Origin: Mauremys mutica
Lineage: Eukaryota; Chordata; Testudines; Geoemydidae
Direction: 5' to 3'
NCBI RefSeq assembly: GCF_020497125.1
Contig: NC_059072.1
Coordinates: forward strand, 274,208,045-274,272,044
Length of the DNA: 64,000 nucleotides
Made by a program: the position numbers and the translations under genes. This document shows, one piece after another, positions 1 to 11,190 of this stretch (position 1 is its first letter; the number at the start of each line of letters is the position of its first letter). The notes below the pieces were generated by a model. The model was not told the DNA's origin, ran no database searches, and worked only from the letters and a program-made list of their open reading frames with translations.

Positions 1-1610
1 AATCCCCTACATCCTGATAGGGTACCCTAATCTAAAGATTCTAAGGGAGGCCTCCTCCTCCTTTCTCTCCCCACCCTGAGCCATTTTGTGTGGAGTTATC
101 CACACCAGATCAGGCCTTGCAGGCAAGATGGTGGAAAAAAACCTATCTTCCCCGGTGGATCACATTGAGCTTAGGTAGTAGGGGTCCAGATGCCTAGTGA
201 GGCAGCAGTGCTCATAATCAGAGGCAGAAACTCATGTACCTAGGGAACTTTTACAGAGACAATTTAGGCACCAACTGAGTTTAGGCACTTGCAGATTAGG
301 CAGCAGCCAGGCAGTATCTAAAACTGAGAATTAGGGGCACTTAATTCCCTTTGTGGATCTAGGCCTAACTGACAGTGTGGCTGAGTGCATTGCAAAGGGC
401 TGTGATCCAAATGCAAGGCATTATCATATCAAACCAGCAGTTCAAACCTGTGGAGTGGGGAATGTCCTTGTGAGACAAAGCGAGGAATTTTGGCTCCCCA
501 GCATTTTCTCCAGGCAGTAGGAGGATTCAGCTTCATTGAAACTACAGCTGCACAGATGGTCAGTGGATACCTGCAGGATACCATTTTTGTGTCTGATAGT
601 ACTGAACCTTTGCTATACAGGGAATTCAAGAGCTGTAGCTGTCTCCGTTTTGTTTAGCTGTACTACATCTATGCTGGCCCCCTCGCAAGTGTTTATTCCA
701 AGTGGCTTTATAGTATGACAAATATTATAGTCACCAACGGGCATGCTTGCCTGTCCATGTACAATGTGTTCAGGCCTTCATTAAAATGAATAAACACCTG
801 CTTCCATGGGAGTGCAGTTTGCCAAAGAATGTGACTACTGAATCCTGGTCTTAACTGCCTTGTCTAGGCTCTAGGGACCAGCTTTATGTGCCCCTGGCTC
901 CACTCTATTTTGGCTTATCAACCCCCTCCAGCTTTCCATGTTTCTTCTTATAGCTTGTATGTTTGTTAAAAATATAAACAACATCTGGCCTCTCTTAGAG
1001 CTTTCTACAGCTCCTGTCATTGAATTACCTAAGGGCTGCACAGGTGATGTAGATGTACATAGCAAGATTTCCCTTAGTCTTACCAGGGCAGCTGCTCAGT
1101 AAGGGGGCACAATCACTATGTATCCATGACAAGAAAAAAACAAAAGATAAGGTAGGCAGACAAGCCAACTTATTAGCATTATTCAGTTTTCCTATTCAAC
1201 TCTATTTGGGGCAGGAGAGGGGACTGTGCTGCACCTCTTAAAGGGATGTTGCAGACTGTGCAACAAGGAAACTCCAGGGGCTTTAGTGAAAGGAGACTGT
1301 ATGGAAGTTAAAACCCCTGTGTCTTTACACAAGGTGAAATGAACCATCACAGTGGGTATGTAACTCACTGAGTATCAGTGTTATTGTTGTTATCCTTCTT
1401 CTTCTTCTCACCTTTGTGCACCTGTTTTCTGTTTATAACCCTCTCTTGCTGTGTCATGTACAATTTGCAGTCTTCAGGACCAGAAGCCTGTCTTTACTTG
1501 AACTGGAAGGTACCTGGCACGTTTCTGAGTTAAAAAACTATTCTGAATTGGACAAATAGTTTCTCCCACCTAACAGGAACATAAGTGACACTTACATTCC
1601 ACTATTGTGT
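1..1610. other. No gene recognised; possible old repeat
   Basis: I see no exon, RNA gene or recognisable transposon protein here. Positions about 230-375 repeat short 'aggcac' and 'taggc' motifs at irregular spacing, which suggests an old, diverged interspersed repeat that I cannot name. The small open frames on both strands lack any family motif. Confidence 0.4.
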
Positions 1611-1735
1611 GCAATGTTGTTGTAGCCATGTTGTTCCCAGGATATTAGAAAGACAAGGTGTGTGAGGTAATATCTTGTATTGGACCAACTTCTGCTGGTG
1701 AGAGAGATAAACTTTTGAGCTTCCATAGAGTTCCA
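1611..1735 (+). repeat. Interspersed repeat with 'TATTGGACCAACTT' core, copy 1
   Basis: The stretch contains 'ttgtagccatgttg', then 'aaggtgtgtgaggtaatatc', 'tattggaccaacttctg' and 'gtgagagagataaact' in the order I associate with a very common sauropsid interspersed repeat. A second partial copy lies at 2106-2204 on the same strand and a third at 38143-38277 on the opposite strand, which confirms repetition within the window. The family class (DNA transposon relic or Penelope-like) is not decided by the sequence. Confidence 0.75.
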
Positions 1736-2105
1736 TAGAGTGCCAGGGGGATGTAGTCACAGAGAGTGTTGGTATTCTTAGGGATTGGCTTGTTTGGGCC
1801 TTGGTTTGAAATGGGATTAGCTTGTTTTTTGGCTTATTGTGAAAGTCAGGGTTCTTATTTACTGTGTGAAAGTCGGCAAGTGTGCATTCTACACAACAGT
1901 TTATTCTTCATAAAGTGATTATTCTTGCTTTGAGAAGGCAGAAAATGATGTTTTCATATTGTAGCTAAAAACCCTCATGAATTATTGCAAAAATCCAGTG
2001 TATGCCACATGTAAATATATCTGGCTTCTAAAGGTTAGTCTCTTTCAGCTGGGTAAAATACCTGACCACAATTTTCTGAAGATGGTACAAAGTAGACCAA
2101 AGAGG

Positions 2106-2204
2106 AATATTAGAAAAACAAGGTGTGTGAAGTGATATCTTGTATTGGACCAACTTTTGTTGGTGAGAGAGAGAAACTTTCAAGCTTTCACAGGGCTCTT
2201 TGGC
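2106..2204 (+). repeat. Interspersed repeat with 'TATTGGACCAACTT' core, copy 2
   Basis: This matches 1646-1735 nearly position for position ('aaggtgtgtgaagtgatatc', 'ttggtgagagagagaaact', 'cacagggctctttgg'). It lacks the 'gtagccatgttg' end present in copy 1, so it is truncated. Confidence 0.72.
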
Positions 2205-4130
2205 ACTGTGGTGGGCCTGCTGTGAACCCCTGATTCTCTCCCTTCCTTGCCCACCCCTAGCCACTGCTTGCTGGGAGACGATCAAAAGAAAAAAAAAAAA
2301 GCAAAAAGCTACAACAAACCAAACAAGCAACAAATGACAAGCCGAAAACTAGCCAACAAGCAACTCACAAGCTAATTAAACCAAAACCAAGCCCAATTTC
2401 TGTTGTTTTGTTTTGTTTCGGTTTTTTGCAGGTGGCATGTTTGGTAGAATGTTTAACTCCATATTCTCCCCATTTCTCACTCCCACTTCCCCATAACAAA
2501 TTCATATAGAATCCTCCTTTACATTTAAAAAAAAAATCTCCTGGTGTTTGGGAGGAAAACATGTTTATGGTGACAAAGCATACAGCAAGCTTAAGTGCTA
2601 CTATTGAAAGATAAGAGGATTAGTGCTGTTTCTGGGGAAATTTTTTTTGCAGTTGTCGTGATTTGCAAAATAAACTGTATTTGAGAAAAATTGGAGCTGC
2701 TACCAAGAAATCTATCACTGAGCAACGGGTAAGTATTTTTACTTTTAAGAACCAGCAGGTATCTACCTTACACATTAATATTTTCCCCCTTTTGACCACA
2801 CAGTACAATGCACACAACTAGTTGATTTTTTTTAACTAAAACTTTTTTTTTGGCGTAGTAGCCTATATAGATAGTGACAATATTTTTAATTAATTTCTTA
2901 CAATATAATATTCACTTTTCTGTAAATACACCCTCAACTCATGACCACAGTGGGTGAAAGCCTGGCCACAGTGGGAGTTCTACCATTGACTTCAACTTGG
3001 GCCAGGAATACAAGTAAAAAGGCATCCTGGCTTATATCTTATATAAACTTCATGGTTCCTCTTCCCCTGGGGTGAACAGTGTGCTTTTTAAAGCAGGTGA
3101 TATCTCCATAGTATTGCACAATTGTGTGAACAGTCTAGTGTTTGGTTGTATACATCTGATTATGTGGGAGAGAAAACAAGGTTGTTTTTGCCAGAAGATA
3201 TCTGGAGTGTATGACTGTGTCTTAATAATTCTGAAGAAGGCTAGGTAGGTAAGCAGATGATGAAGTGTGTGGGGTGGGGAGCGGGGGGCGGAGGATATTT
3301 GAATTAATTGTAAAGATATGTGTATAGAAGACATTGTGTAGGATGTACATAACTGTGATAAAAAGAAGATTCCTAAACAAAGAAATGCTATTCAACAAAA
3401 GTACTGTGAAGTTATGTTTTGCATTCAGATTTGAAATAAATATTGCATCAGAAAATGAGTCAGTCCTGTTACATGATACTATTCACAAGGTTTAACTTCT
3501 ATCAGAGAAATGAAAATTCTAATTAGTATTTGCACATTTAAAAGAAAATGTGATTCTACTGAGCTTTCTAATTTAATTCACTACATATGTATTCAGTTTA
3601 TTTTGGCCATTTCTGCTGAGATGGACTAGATGGACTAAACCAATGATATACACCCATTGCGTAGGTCATTTCTTCAATTTTAATACATATATTAGCAACT
3701 GAAGACCTTTTCTTTTTTTTTTAAAGGCAACCAATAGAGATTAATAGCCTCTCTGTCTCTATACTTTTCTCCTGAATATTCTGGGTCATTTGTTTGTTTG
3801 TTTTTGCTACCATCATTTAATCTAAATCATAGAACAAATAGTCTGTCCATATTTGCAATCTCTTTTTCACAGATTACTCATCAAATGGGAAAGGTTTAGG
3901 AAATTATATCCCACAGAACTAGAAACCTTTCCCACTTTTTATTTCATTTTTTAGGGAGCTGTAAAAGAGAATGCATATTGACGTCACCTACTTGTGAATA
4001 TCACCAAATCTACATTTCACCTTAGAGATAAATCAATAGCAGACTAAGAATGTTAAGTACACTAAACACTGGCAGCACATGCTAGGCCTATATCACATTA
4101 AACACTACAGGGACTGTAAATCTTTGGGAA
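2205..4130. other. AT-rich sequence without recognised gene
   Basis: There are several poly-A/T tracts (2289-2300, 2528-2537, 2640-2648) and a GC-rich run near 3270-3295. The segment 2940-3010 ('accattgacttcaacttggg') resembles a short decayed sauropsid repeat. No frame here carries a recognisable domain, and I see no exon-like segment with splice sites and coding bias. Confidence 0.4.
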
Positions 4131-4522
4131 CACTAGAAAAGGTTCAGAAAAGGGCAACTAAAATGATTAGGGGTTTAGAGAGGGTCCCATATGAGGAAAG
4201 ATTAAAGAGGCTAGGACTCTTCAGCTTGGAAAAGAGAAGACTAAGGGGGGACATGATAGAGGTATATAAAATCATGAGTGATGTTGAGAAAGTGGATAAG
4301 GAAAAGTTATTTACTTATTCCCATAATACAAGAACTAGGGGTCACCAAATGAAATTAATAGGTAGCAGGTTTAAAACAAATAAAAGGAAGTTCTTCTTCA
4401 TGCAGCGCACAGTCAACTTGTGGAACTCCTTACCTGAGGAGGTTGTGAAGGCTAGGACTATAACAATCTTTAAAAGGGGACTGGATAAATTCATGGTGGC
4501 TAAGTCCATAAATGGCTATTAG
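4131..4522 (+). pseudogene. CR1 ORF2 C-terminal fragment
   Basis: The frame encodes the last ~130 residues of the CR1 ORF2 polyprotein, downstream of the reverse transcriptase palm: '[20 protein letters not shown]', then '[20 protein letters not shown]' and the terminal '[19 protein letters not shown]', ending at the stop after 'KSINGY'. It stays open but contains neither the endonuclease nor the catalytic RT motifs, so it cannot support retrotransposition. The first ~17 codons of the open frame, upstream of 4131, are chance host sequence fused in frame. Confidence 0.93.
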
Positions 4523-4720
4523 CAAGAATGGGTAAGAATGGTGTCCCTAGCCTCTGTTCGTCAGAGGATGGAGATGGATGGCAGGAGAGAGATCACTTGA
4601 TCATTGCCTGTTAGGTTCACTCCCTCTGGGGCACCTGGCATTGGCCACTGTCGGTAGACAGATACTGGGCTAGATGGACCTTTGGTCTGACCCGGTACGG
4701 CCTTTCTTATGTTCTTATGT
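4131..4720 (+). mobile_element. CR1 LINE, 5'-truncated 3' end
   Basis: Homology to the better preserved CR1 at 50581-52924 starts at 4131 ('cactagaaaaggttcagaa') and continues through the end of ORF2, the 3' untranslated region ('cactgtcggtagacagatac', 'tagatggacctttggtctga') and the terminal 'ttcttatgttcttatg' octamers. The copy keeps only about 590 bases, the severe 5' truncation typical of LINEs. By eye I count about seven differences from 52329-52720 over roughly 392 bases, so this is a fairly recent insertion. Confidence 0.93.
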
Positions 4721-5417
4721 TAAGCAAACAGCAAATTTAAATTTAAATCCTCACATTAAATATGCCAGGGAAATTTAGCCAGCTTAAATCTTTTCAATTA
4801 TATTTTTTCTTAAAAATGCATAGTCTGATAAAATGAAGGACAGAACTCAAATATTGGACATCAGTCTAGATGACCCGGAACAAAATGAAGTAGTTCAAGA
4901 GACAACAGGGTTATTATCTTATTTCTTTTCATCGCATACATTTCCATTAATGTTACCTGAAGATTACAGCCATCCATAACTTGCTCTGTTCTTTGCGAGC
5001 TCTGTTTGACTACATGAACCTAGAGTGATTTCACATTAATTAACAGATTATAGCACTAGGCCTTAAGTTACCCTTGCTGCTTTGGAGGGAAAGACAAACT
5101 TGGAACATGCTAGTGGAGCATTTCAGGGGAAAGGCGCATGGTCAGAGTGTACACTACACTTAGGCAATTACCTAATGATATAGTAGCTCCTTGAGGGCTC
5201 TAACAACCTAATGTAAGTTAGAGCAGTCCTGAGATAGGTCTAACTTATGCTGGGGTCTGAACCAGATCCCAGCTACCCCAGCAATCCAGGGAGTGCAAAT
5301 GTTATGCACCAGGTGGAGTTCACCTGGAGCTGAGGATCAGGGGCCTCTGAATTTAGTAACATGTAGGAGCCATGTAAAGATTGAAGAAAAACTCACATAG
5401 AAAAACAAAGATTTTTT
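4721..5417. other. No gene recognised
   Basis: This is AT-rich sequence with no family motif in any frame. About 5140-5290 ('tacactacacttaggcaatt' to 'ctaacttatgctggggt') may be an old MITE. I cannot delimit it. Confidence 0.35.
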
Positions 5418-5572
5418 TCAAAAAGAACAGGAGTACTTGTGGCACCTTAGAGACTAACCAATTTATTTGAGCATAAGCTTTCGTGGGCTACAGCCCACAA
5501 ATTTGTTAGTCTCTAAGGTGCCACAAGTACTCCTGTTCTTTTTGCGGATACAGACTAACACGGCTGCTACTC
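5418..5572. mobile_element. Interspersed repeat in head-to-head inverted copy with 11-bp TSD
   Basis: Two 39-base arms (5420-5458 and 5505-5543) are exact inverted copies, each containing 'aggagtacttgtggcacc' or its complement. Between them lies 'gagcataagctttcgtgggc', and the right side ends with 'acagactaacacggctgct', features of a common sauropsid repeat. An exact 11-base direct repeat 'aaagatttttt' flanks the unit at 5407-5417 and 5573-5583, so the inverted structure was inserted as one piece. Inverted partial copies arise by twin priming or in Penelope-like elements; the class is inferred, not shown. Confidence 0.85.
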
Positions 5573-5969
5573 AAAGATTTTTTGGTGAGTTTTGAACCTT
5601 ATAGTTCTTCACTGAACAGCCAAGTGCACAGCCAACTTTCTCCCTGTGAGAAAATAGGAACAGGAGAAAATATATAAATGTGAAAGCAGTGGTGGTATAA
5701 TGTGACCATAATGAATTACATTTTGTGATGATGACACACATGGTTCAATAACACCACCATAACAGAAGGGAATGTAGCCCTCACAGGGAGGAAGCTGGCT
5801 GCTGGCTGCTAGTTACTTCTTGCAGCAGGCAATGCTTCACACCAGCTTCCAATCCACCCTCCATAGAGATAAAAAAACAGTATGCTGTCTGGCAACAAGG
5901 AATAACAAACCTCCCCCAAAAGAGGAGGAGGAGGAGGAGGAGAAGTCATGTACTCCAAAGACTGGGAGG

Positions 5970-6480
5970 ATCATGGCCACCACCCCCAAGAGGAAACAAA
6001 TGCTGGTGATGGGTAGTGACTCCCTTCTAAGGGGGTAAAATCTGCCAGCCTCCAGTGGCATCCCAGAAGGTGTGTTGCCTGCCAAGGGCCAATATCCAAG
6101 ACATTACTGAAGGATTGCCAAGTAATCTTGACCTCTGACTACTACCTATGCTTCTCATCCATGTGAGCACTAATGGTTCTGCAAGTTATGACCCTGAGCA
6201 GATCAGAAGTGATTGCACGGTTCTGGGAGTGAGGGTGAAAGAGTTGTGAGCACAGGTGGTGTTCTCATCAATCCTTCTGCTCAAGGGAAAAGGCCCAGCA
6301 GAGACAGACAAAACCTAGAGTGTATGCTTGGCTGAACAGAAGGGCTTCATCTTACTCTACCATGTGATGCTGTTCCGAGAAAGACTGCTGAGCAGAGATG
6401 GGGTCCACCTATAAAGGAAGGAGATGAGTATCTTTGGATACAGACTGGCTAACCTAGTGAGGTGGGCTTTAAACTAGGTT
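5970..6480 (+). pseudogene. CR1 ORF1 with esterase-like (SGNH) domain, decayed
   Basis: Translation in shifting frames gives 'MLVMGSDSLLRG' at about 6000-6036 (compare the GDS-L motif of CR1 ORF1 esterase domains), 'VSTNGSASYDPEQIRSD' then 'LGVRVKEL' at 6163-6248, 'VVFSSILLLKGKGP' at about 6259-6300, 'SRDGVHL' at 6390-6410, and 'YRLANLVRWALN' near 6440-6475. These follow the order of the SGNH-hydrolase-like domain of CR1 ORF1 proteins, which bind nucleic acid and lipid in known families. In-frame stops and frame changes between blocks show it is a pseudogene. Confidence 0.78.
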
Positions 6481-6664
6481 TGATGAGGGCATGTAAGTCC
6501 AGAACCTGGGGACCTGGGTGAAGGGTCAGAATCTGGGGAGGAATATGGGCAGTTACAACACCTACAAAAGAGAGATGAGAGAATATAGAAGGGAAATCTA
6601 ATGAACATCTTACATTATTACTAATGTAATAATTATAGTGAGTAAACAGGAAGAACTAAAAATA

Positions 6665-6750
6665 CTAATGAAGAATTACAACCTAATTGACATCACAGAA
6701 ACTTGGGATAATTCTCATGGCTGGAATATTGGTATAAAAGAGTACACTTA
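6665..6750 (+). pseudogene. CR1 ORF2 N-terminal endonuclease start
   Basis: The bases from 6665 encode 'LMKNYNLIDITETWDNSHGW', which matches the conserved beginning of the CR1 apurinic-like endonuclease (the 'ITETW' motif contains the catalytic glutamate region). Only about 28 residues remain before the sequence switches to another element on the other strand. Confidence 0.78.
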
Positions 6751-7200
6751 AGAGTGTTTGGAAGTTCTCTCGGTGCACTGAGGATTGAAGTCTTTGGCTG
6801 TTCTGTTGCCATCTGCGTGATTTGGATTGCTTTCTATGTTTCTGTGCAATCCTGATGGACATGATTGACTTCACCAGGCAGTGGTCAGTCCAGCAACCAT
6901 CAGCTCCTCTCACGACATGGGTAAGTTGGACATCTCTTAGATCCTGTGTTCTTACAATGACATAGTGTAGGAGGCGCCACTGTTTTGAATGGGGGTATTG
7001 CCAAGTTGTTTTGTACTTGTTGCTTTGTCTGAAGATTGTGTTTGTGATCACAAGGTCATGCTCTGCACATATGCCGAATAGAAGGATGCCATTGGAATTA
7101 GTCTTGCCCATTCCTTCCTTCACAATGGCGCTACTCCATATGTTAGAATATTGTCCAGCTCTTGTGTTATAGTCCCCTAAGAGGATTATCGTATCTCTTT
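6750..7200 (-). pseudogene. LINE endonuclease domain relic (non-CR1)
   Basis: Read on the minus strand this encodes the second half of an exonuclease-endonuclease-phosphatase domain. It shows 'ILLGDYNTRAG' (7190 region), then 'NSNGILLFGICAEHDLVITN' (about 7100-7040), 'TTWQYPHSKQWRLLHYVIVR' with the degraded 'IDYV' motif, and 'GCWTDHCLVKS' carrying the conserved D-H pair. This is the pattern of LINE proteins often mis-annotated in vertebrates as craniofacial development protein 2-like. The reading is open for ~146 codons but has no RT. It may belong to the same family as the C-terminal relic at 42320-42765. Confidence 0.82.
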
Positions 7201-8270
7201 TTGCAATGGATGACTTTATTTGAAGTTTATTTGACTGAATTTACCTGCAGTATCATTAGAGTTTACGGCTCTGAATATAACATAAAAATACATCTACTTT
7301 TCATTGATAAAATAGACTGGCAGCATTCAGAAGAAACAAAAAATCAATGCTATAAAATGAGGAAAGTTATATTTTACCTTTTGTAGTAAATAAGAAACTA
7401 ATGAAACACTCAACTACATTTCATTAACTGTAATCTTGCTGACCTAAGTAGATCCCTGAAAGAAATGTAGAAATATATTAGCTTCTTGGTGGCAGAACAT
7501 TGGTTCTGTATGAATACATGATGCTGACATGTAACAAATAGCGCTTATTGTTAAGAAAATTATTTATTATTGAATTCCTACAAAATAAGGAATTCAATAT
7601 TTTTAGATTGTACTAGTTCTGGTTATTGCTCCCATAGACAATAAAAATAGCATATGGTGTATTGAAATCGGAACTCTTTGTTGTCCGATTCTTAGGGAAA
7701 ATAGTAAATCACATGCTTACTGGGCATAACAATGTATTTTTATTGTTGTCACTATGTTCTGTTATGTTAACCTCAAAGTTAAAAGATTATTTTTAGCATA
7801 AATCACATCAGGAAATATTCAAAACACTTCCTTCATATAATATTGAAAGGCTTCTTTACTTTTACTGTGCTTGTTGGCAAACAGTTGCAGAATGATGAAA
7901 TAGCCTATGGTGATATTTCCCTTGAAAATATTTTCAGCACATGTAGTTCTGTCAAAATGATTTAGGTCACTTTTTTTGAAAATGGTCAAAATTATTTTCT
8001 TTTGCTACCCAATCATTTGCATGATGAAAGGAATCATATTATGTATGTCTCAGTGAAATTTTTTTCTACTTTTATCACAACTTCTTAAAACAATTGACAA
8101 GCCTCATACAGACTTATATAATCCTCTCTGCAATTCTTTCCTAAGAGAAAACAAGCAAGCAACTTGTACATAATCAGAACATTTTGACCTATGAGGAAGG
8201 ACACTTAGAGGATATGTTGTTTTATAGAAGGAATAAAAGGATTGTTGTTCTCAAAAATGCTGATATGATG
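7201..8270. other. AT-rich sequence without recognised gene
   Basis: No exon, RNA gene or transposon protein is visible. Bases 7555-7600 carry an inverted 'gaattc' pair, 'attattgaattcctac' and 'aaggaattcaatatt', a short AT-rich hairpin. Confidence 0.4.
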
Positions 8271-8842
8271 TAGGGTTGGTTGAAAAATTTCCATTAAAAC
8301 TGCTTTTCAATGGAAAATTGGGATTTGGACAAAATTATTTTCCCTTGGAAAATTGCCTGCTAATTACATATTTTTACTTTTTGTTGAAAAACAAATGTAT
8401 TTTGACCAAAACCTGTAATATTTTGGTTTCGAAAAGAGATGATGGTGCTTCATAGGAATTGTAGTTCAGGTGATTCGTGACCCCATTCTTCTCTATAAGT
8501 TGACCTTCCCAGATGGACTTTATCTTCCATGATGTACTTCAACAGTGAGACTCCTATGAGCAGCTAAGCAAGAGGACAAATGGTATGGTGTATTATGGGA
8601 GATATATTCTGGACCAGGAGCCCAGGCATTAGACAAGAATGGAAACATGAGGCACTCAGATTAGAATTCCCACGAGGAATCATGGTAGAATTTCCAAATA
8701 TTTTGATTTTCAGTCAAAATATTCTGGGGTTTTTTTTTGCCAAAAGGTTAAAACTGTATATTGAAAAGTTTTAATTAATTGAAATCTTTCAAGGCAGGGG
8801 GATATGTGATATGTGGGGAGGGAACTATTTCCAACCAGCTAT
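8271..8842. mobile_element. MITE with 'GGTTGGTTGAAAAATTTCC' terminus
   Basis: The left end 'tagggttggttgaaaaattt' at 8271 and right end 'actatttccaaccagctat' at 8824-8842 are imperfect inverted repeats. Inside, both flanks repeat AT-rich 'ggaaaattgg' and 'gaaaatttt'-like motifs while the centre is less AT-rich, a layout I associate with a common turtle MITE family. I see no clear target duplication. No transposase is encoded, so it is non-autonomous. Confidence 0.7.
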
Positions 8843-9069
8843 GGTATTCTCTCATAATGTGTTAAGCGCTTTAAAAGAGATAGTAAAATGTGCTTCCAAC
8901 CCCCAGGAATTTACAGTACAATTTAGACATGACACAACAAGTAAAACTAATAAATAACAAAGGAGGATGTGCTGAGAAAAGGTAATGATTATGGTGAGTC
9001 ACATGGCTATATAATGTGTAATTTAAGACATTTCTATATATATATTATGCACAAAGACATACATTAAAA

Positions 9070-9190
9070 CAGGAATCAGCAACCTTTGGCACGATCGGCC
9101 AAATCTGCAGACACGGCAGGTAAACAAACTGGCCCGCCCCACCAGGGTGCTTACCCTGGCGGTCTGCGTGCCAAAGGTTGCTGATTCCTG
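9070..9190. mobile_element. hAT-type palindromic MITE, internally deleted, 8-bp TSD
   Basis: The unit begins 'caggaatcagcaacctttgg' and ends with its inverted counterpart 'ccaaaggttgctgattcctg'. An exact 8-base duplication 'cattaaaa' flanks it (9062-9069 and 9191-9198). Inside is 'ggcaggtaaacaaactggcc', shared with the ~311-bp copy at 32108-32418, so this is a shortened derivative. CA...TG termini with 8-bp duplications are the signature of hAT elements; no transposase is present. Confidence 0.92.
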
Positions 9191-11190
9191 CATTAAAAGA
9201 ACATCAGGCTCCCACTACCAGCTTCCAATTCCAGTCTCCTTGCTCATCACATCCCTCTCATATATATGGAGAGATTTGCTTGATACGAGCATGATGGGGA
9301 ATGGAGGAAGATGCCAATGAATGGTGAAAGGTAGTATATAAAAGGCATGGATGGGAGACCATGAAAGGAAATTATTCCAGCCTTGTTATTGCCAACCTCA
9401 CTGAATTGTGGACCTGAGCTAATAGAGCAGTATACAATTGTATACAAGTCTACAATATAGGGTGGTTTGTAGGCACTGCAATACTAGAAAAGAAGTCTGG
9501 TTCACTATTTGCTAAAATACCTTATCATTTACACCTGTGCAAAGTGTAAAATGTTACCAACTTGGAATGGTGGCTTATTATGCCCACTTTACACTCTGCA
9601 CATGTGCAAATACGGAGAATCAGGCCCCAAAAGTTTGACATTGGCACATTTGGGGAGTCTGCAGGGATTCAAAAGGATCAGGTGTGCAAGATATACTCTG
9701 AATGACTGACAAGGAAGATGATCATGGTGGCAGCATTGTGAGCAGTCTGGAGGTGATTATTTGATGTTCATGAAGACTGGACAGGAGACTTCAGTACTTT
9801 AAGTTGTAGTTAATTAGGGTGTAAACAAACAATTTGTGTTTTTAATCTGCCACAATCATTCTTCAATTATAAGTCTCTACTAGTTTATTCTTTTACATTT
9901 GCTGTGAATTTCTGTATGCTATTAAAATATGAATGTCTCATACCAATGGATTAGGTTGCTTATATGATTCAACTCTTTAAAAATCACAAAGCTTTCCTTC
10001 TTGCATCGGTCTGTACACAAGTACTGTATGAGCATGTGTTGTACTTATATGGTATAAGGACATTATGAAGCAACAGGAGCTGCTTAACTGTATGGTTGAG
10101 GCTAGCTTCTGATTTATTTTTAATTCACTGACCCAAGCTTACACAAAACAAAACCAATTCCCTTGAAATTACACTTTCCACATCTACCCAGAGGTAAAAC
10201 TTTTCTGGGAAGCTTGGGGAAAAATAATCACTGGATTGTTTTAAATTTATGGGTATAGGATGAACACCCCTGAAACACACTTTCAAACTTAACCCATTTT
10301 TACTGACGTTTTATGTTTGCAAGTGTACCAGACAAACTACCTTTTAAAACACGCCAACTAAAGGTTTCCGTTCATGGGTAATTTTCTCTCATTTTCTTGC
10401 AAAGAAAGCTACACTTATTGGGAGAGTGCATTTCAGACTGGTCCATTGCACACTAAGACATCTCATCAAATCAATGAGCCAGTAGGATATGGCTGAGTTT
10501 TCCAGGCACCATTTCAGAATAGTAGGAAGCAGACAATCTGCCTAACATCCCAGAACAATACTCCTTGGAGGATTTAGGTGGACTGAATCTGCTAGCAGAT
10601 GGTGTCCCTGGGCTTCCTATCTGGTGCCAAACACCTTGAAAGAGGTCAGCAGGTGTCTTGCCAATTCCTGAAGGAGCACCCTAGTGCTGGAACAAGGTAG
10701 CAGCCAGGCTGCTGGGCTTCCTTGACAAGGCAAACTGCCAACAATTAAGAAGTAGGTGTGTGTGTCTGTGTGTTCCTCCCTCACTTGCTCCTGGCTTTAC
10801 TTGTACCTCCTCTTCCTAATTCCTTCTTTTCACACTTTTTGCTGCTGCCCTCTCCCCAGTCTGTGTCCCTTTCCCATTTAACAGGATGTCCAAGGGATTT
10901 CTCAAGGCAGTTCATGAATTTGAGGGGAGGTTCTACATGATATCACACTGCTCACTCCCTCTGTCGAGCTGTCACTCCACAGAACAGCAGTAGTGTGAAA
11001 GGGAAAGCCCTACCCACAGGAGTTGTGATTAATTAAGGGGCCGGCAGAAAGTGGAGCTGGAACCAGATCCCCACTTATATAAAGGAGGAAATCCCACCAT
11101 TCACATACTGCATGTCATTGACACATGGAATGCTATTCTATAGTGGGAGCTGAGCACTGGCTAAATGGCAACGGGAGCTTGACAGCAGGC
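9191..11190. other. No gene recognised
   Basis: Mixed-composition sequence. There is a short (GT)n-like stretch near 10757-10772 and a pyrimidine-rich segment at 10772-10880. The small frames there are low complexity. I see no splice-bounded coding segment and no identifiable repeat protein. Confidence 0.35.

Larger units (their letters stand above)
5800..6750 (+). mobile_element. CR1 LINE 5' part: ORF1 and start of ORF2
   Basis: The segment reads as a decayed CR1 ORF1 followed by the beginning of ORF2. It is cut off near 6750, where an opposite-strand LINE relic begins. It includes the (GAG)n-like run at 5920-5942. The 5' region is rarely kept in CR1 copies because most are 5'-truncated, so this fragment comes from a much longer insertion whose reverse transcriptase part is gone. 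Confidence 0.8.
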
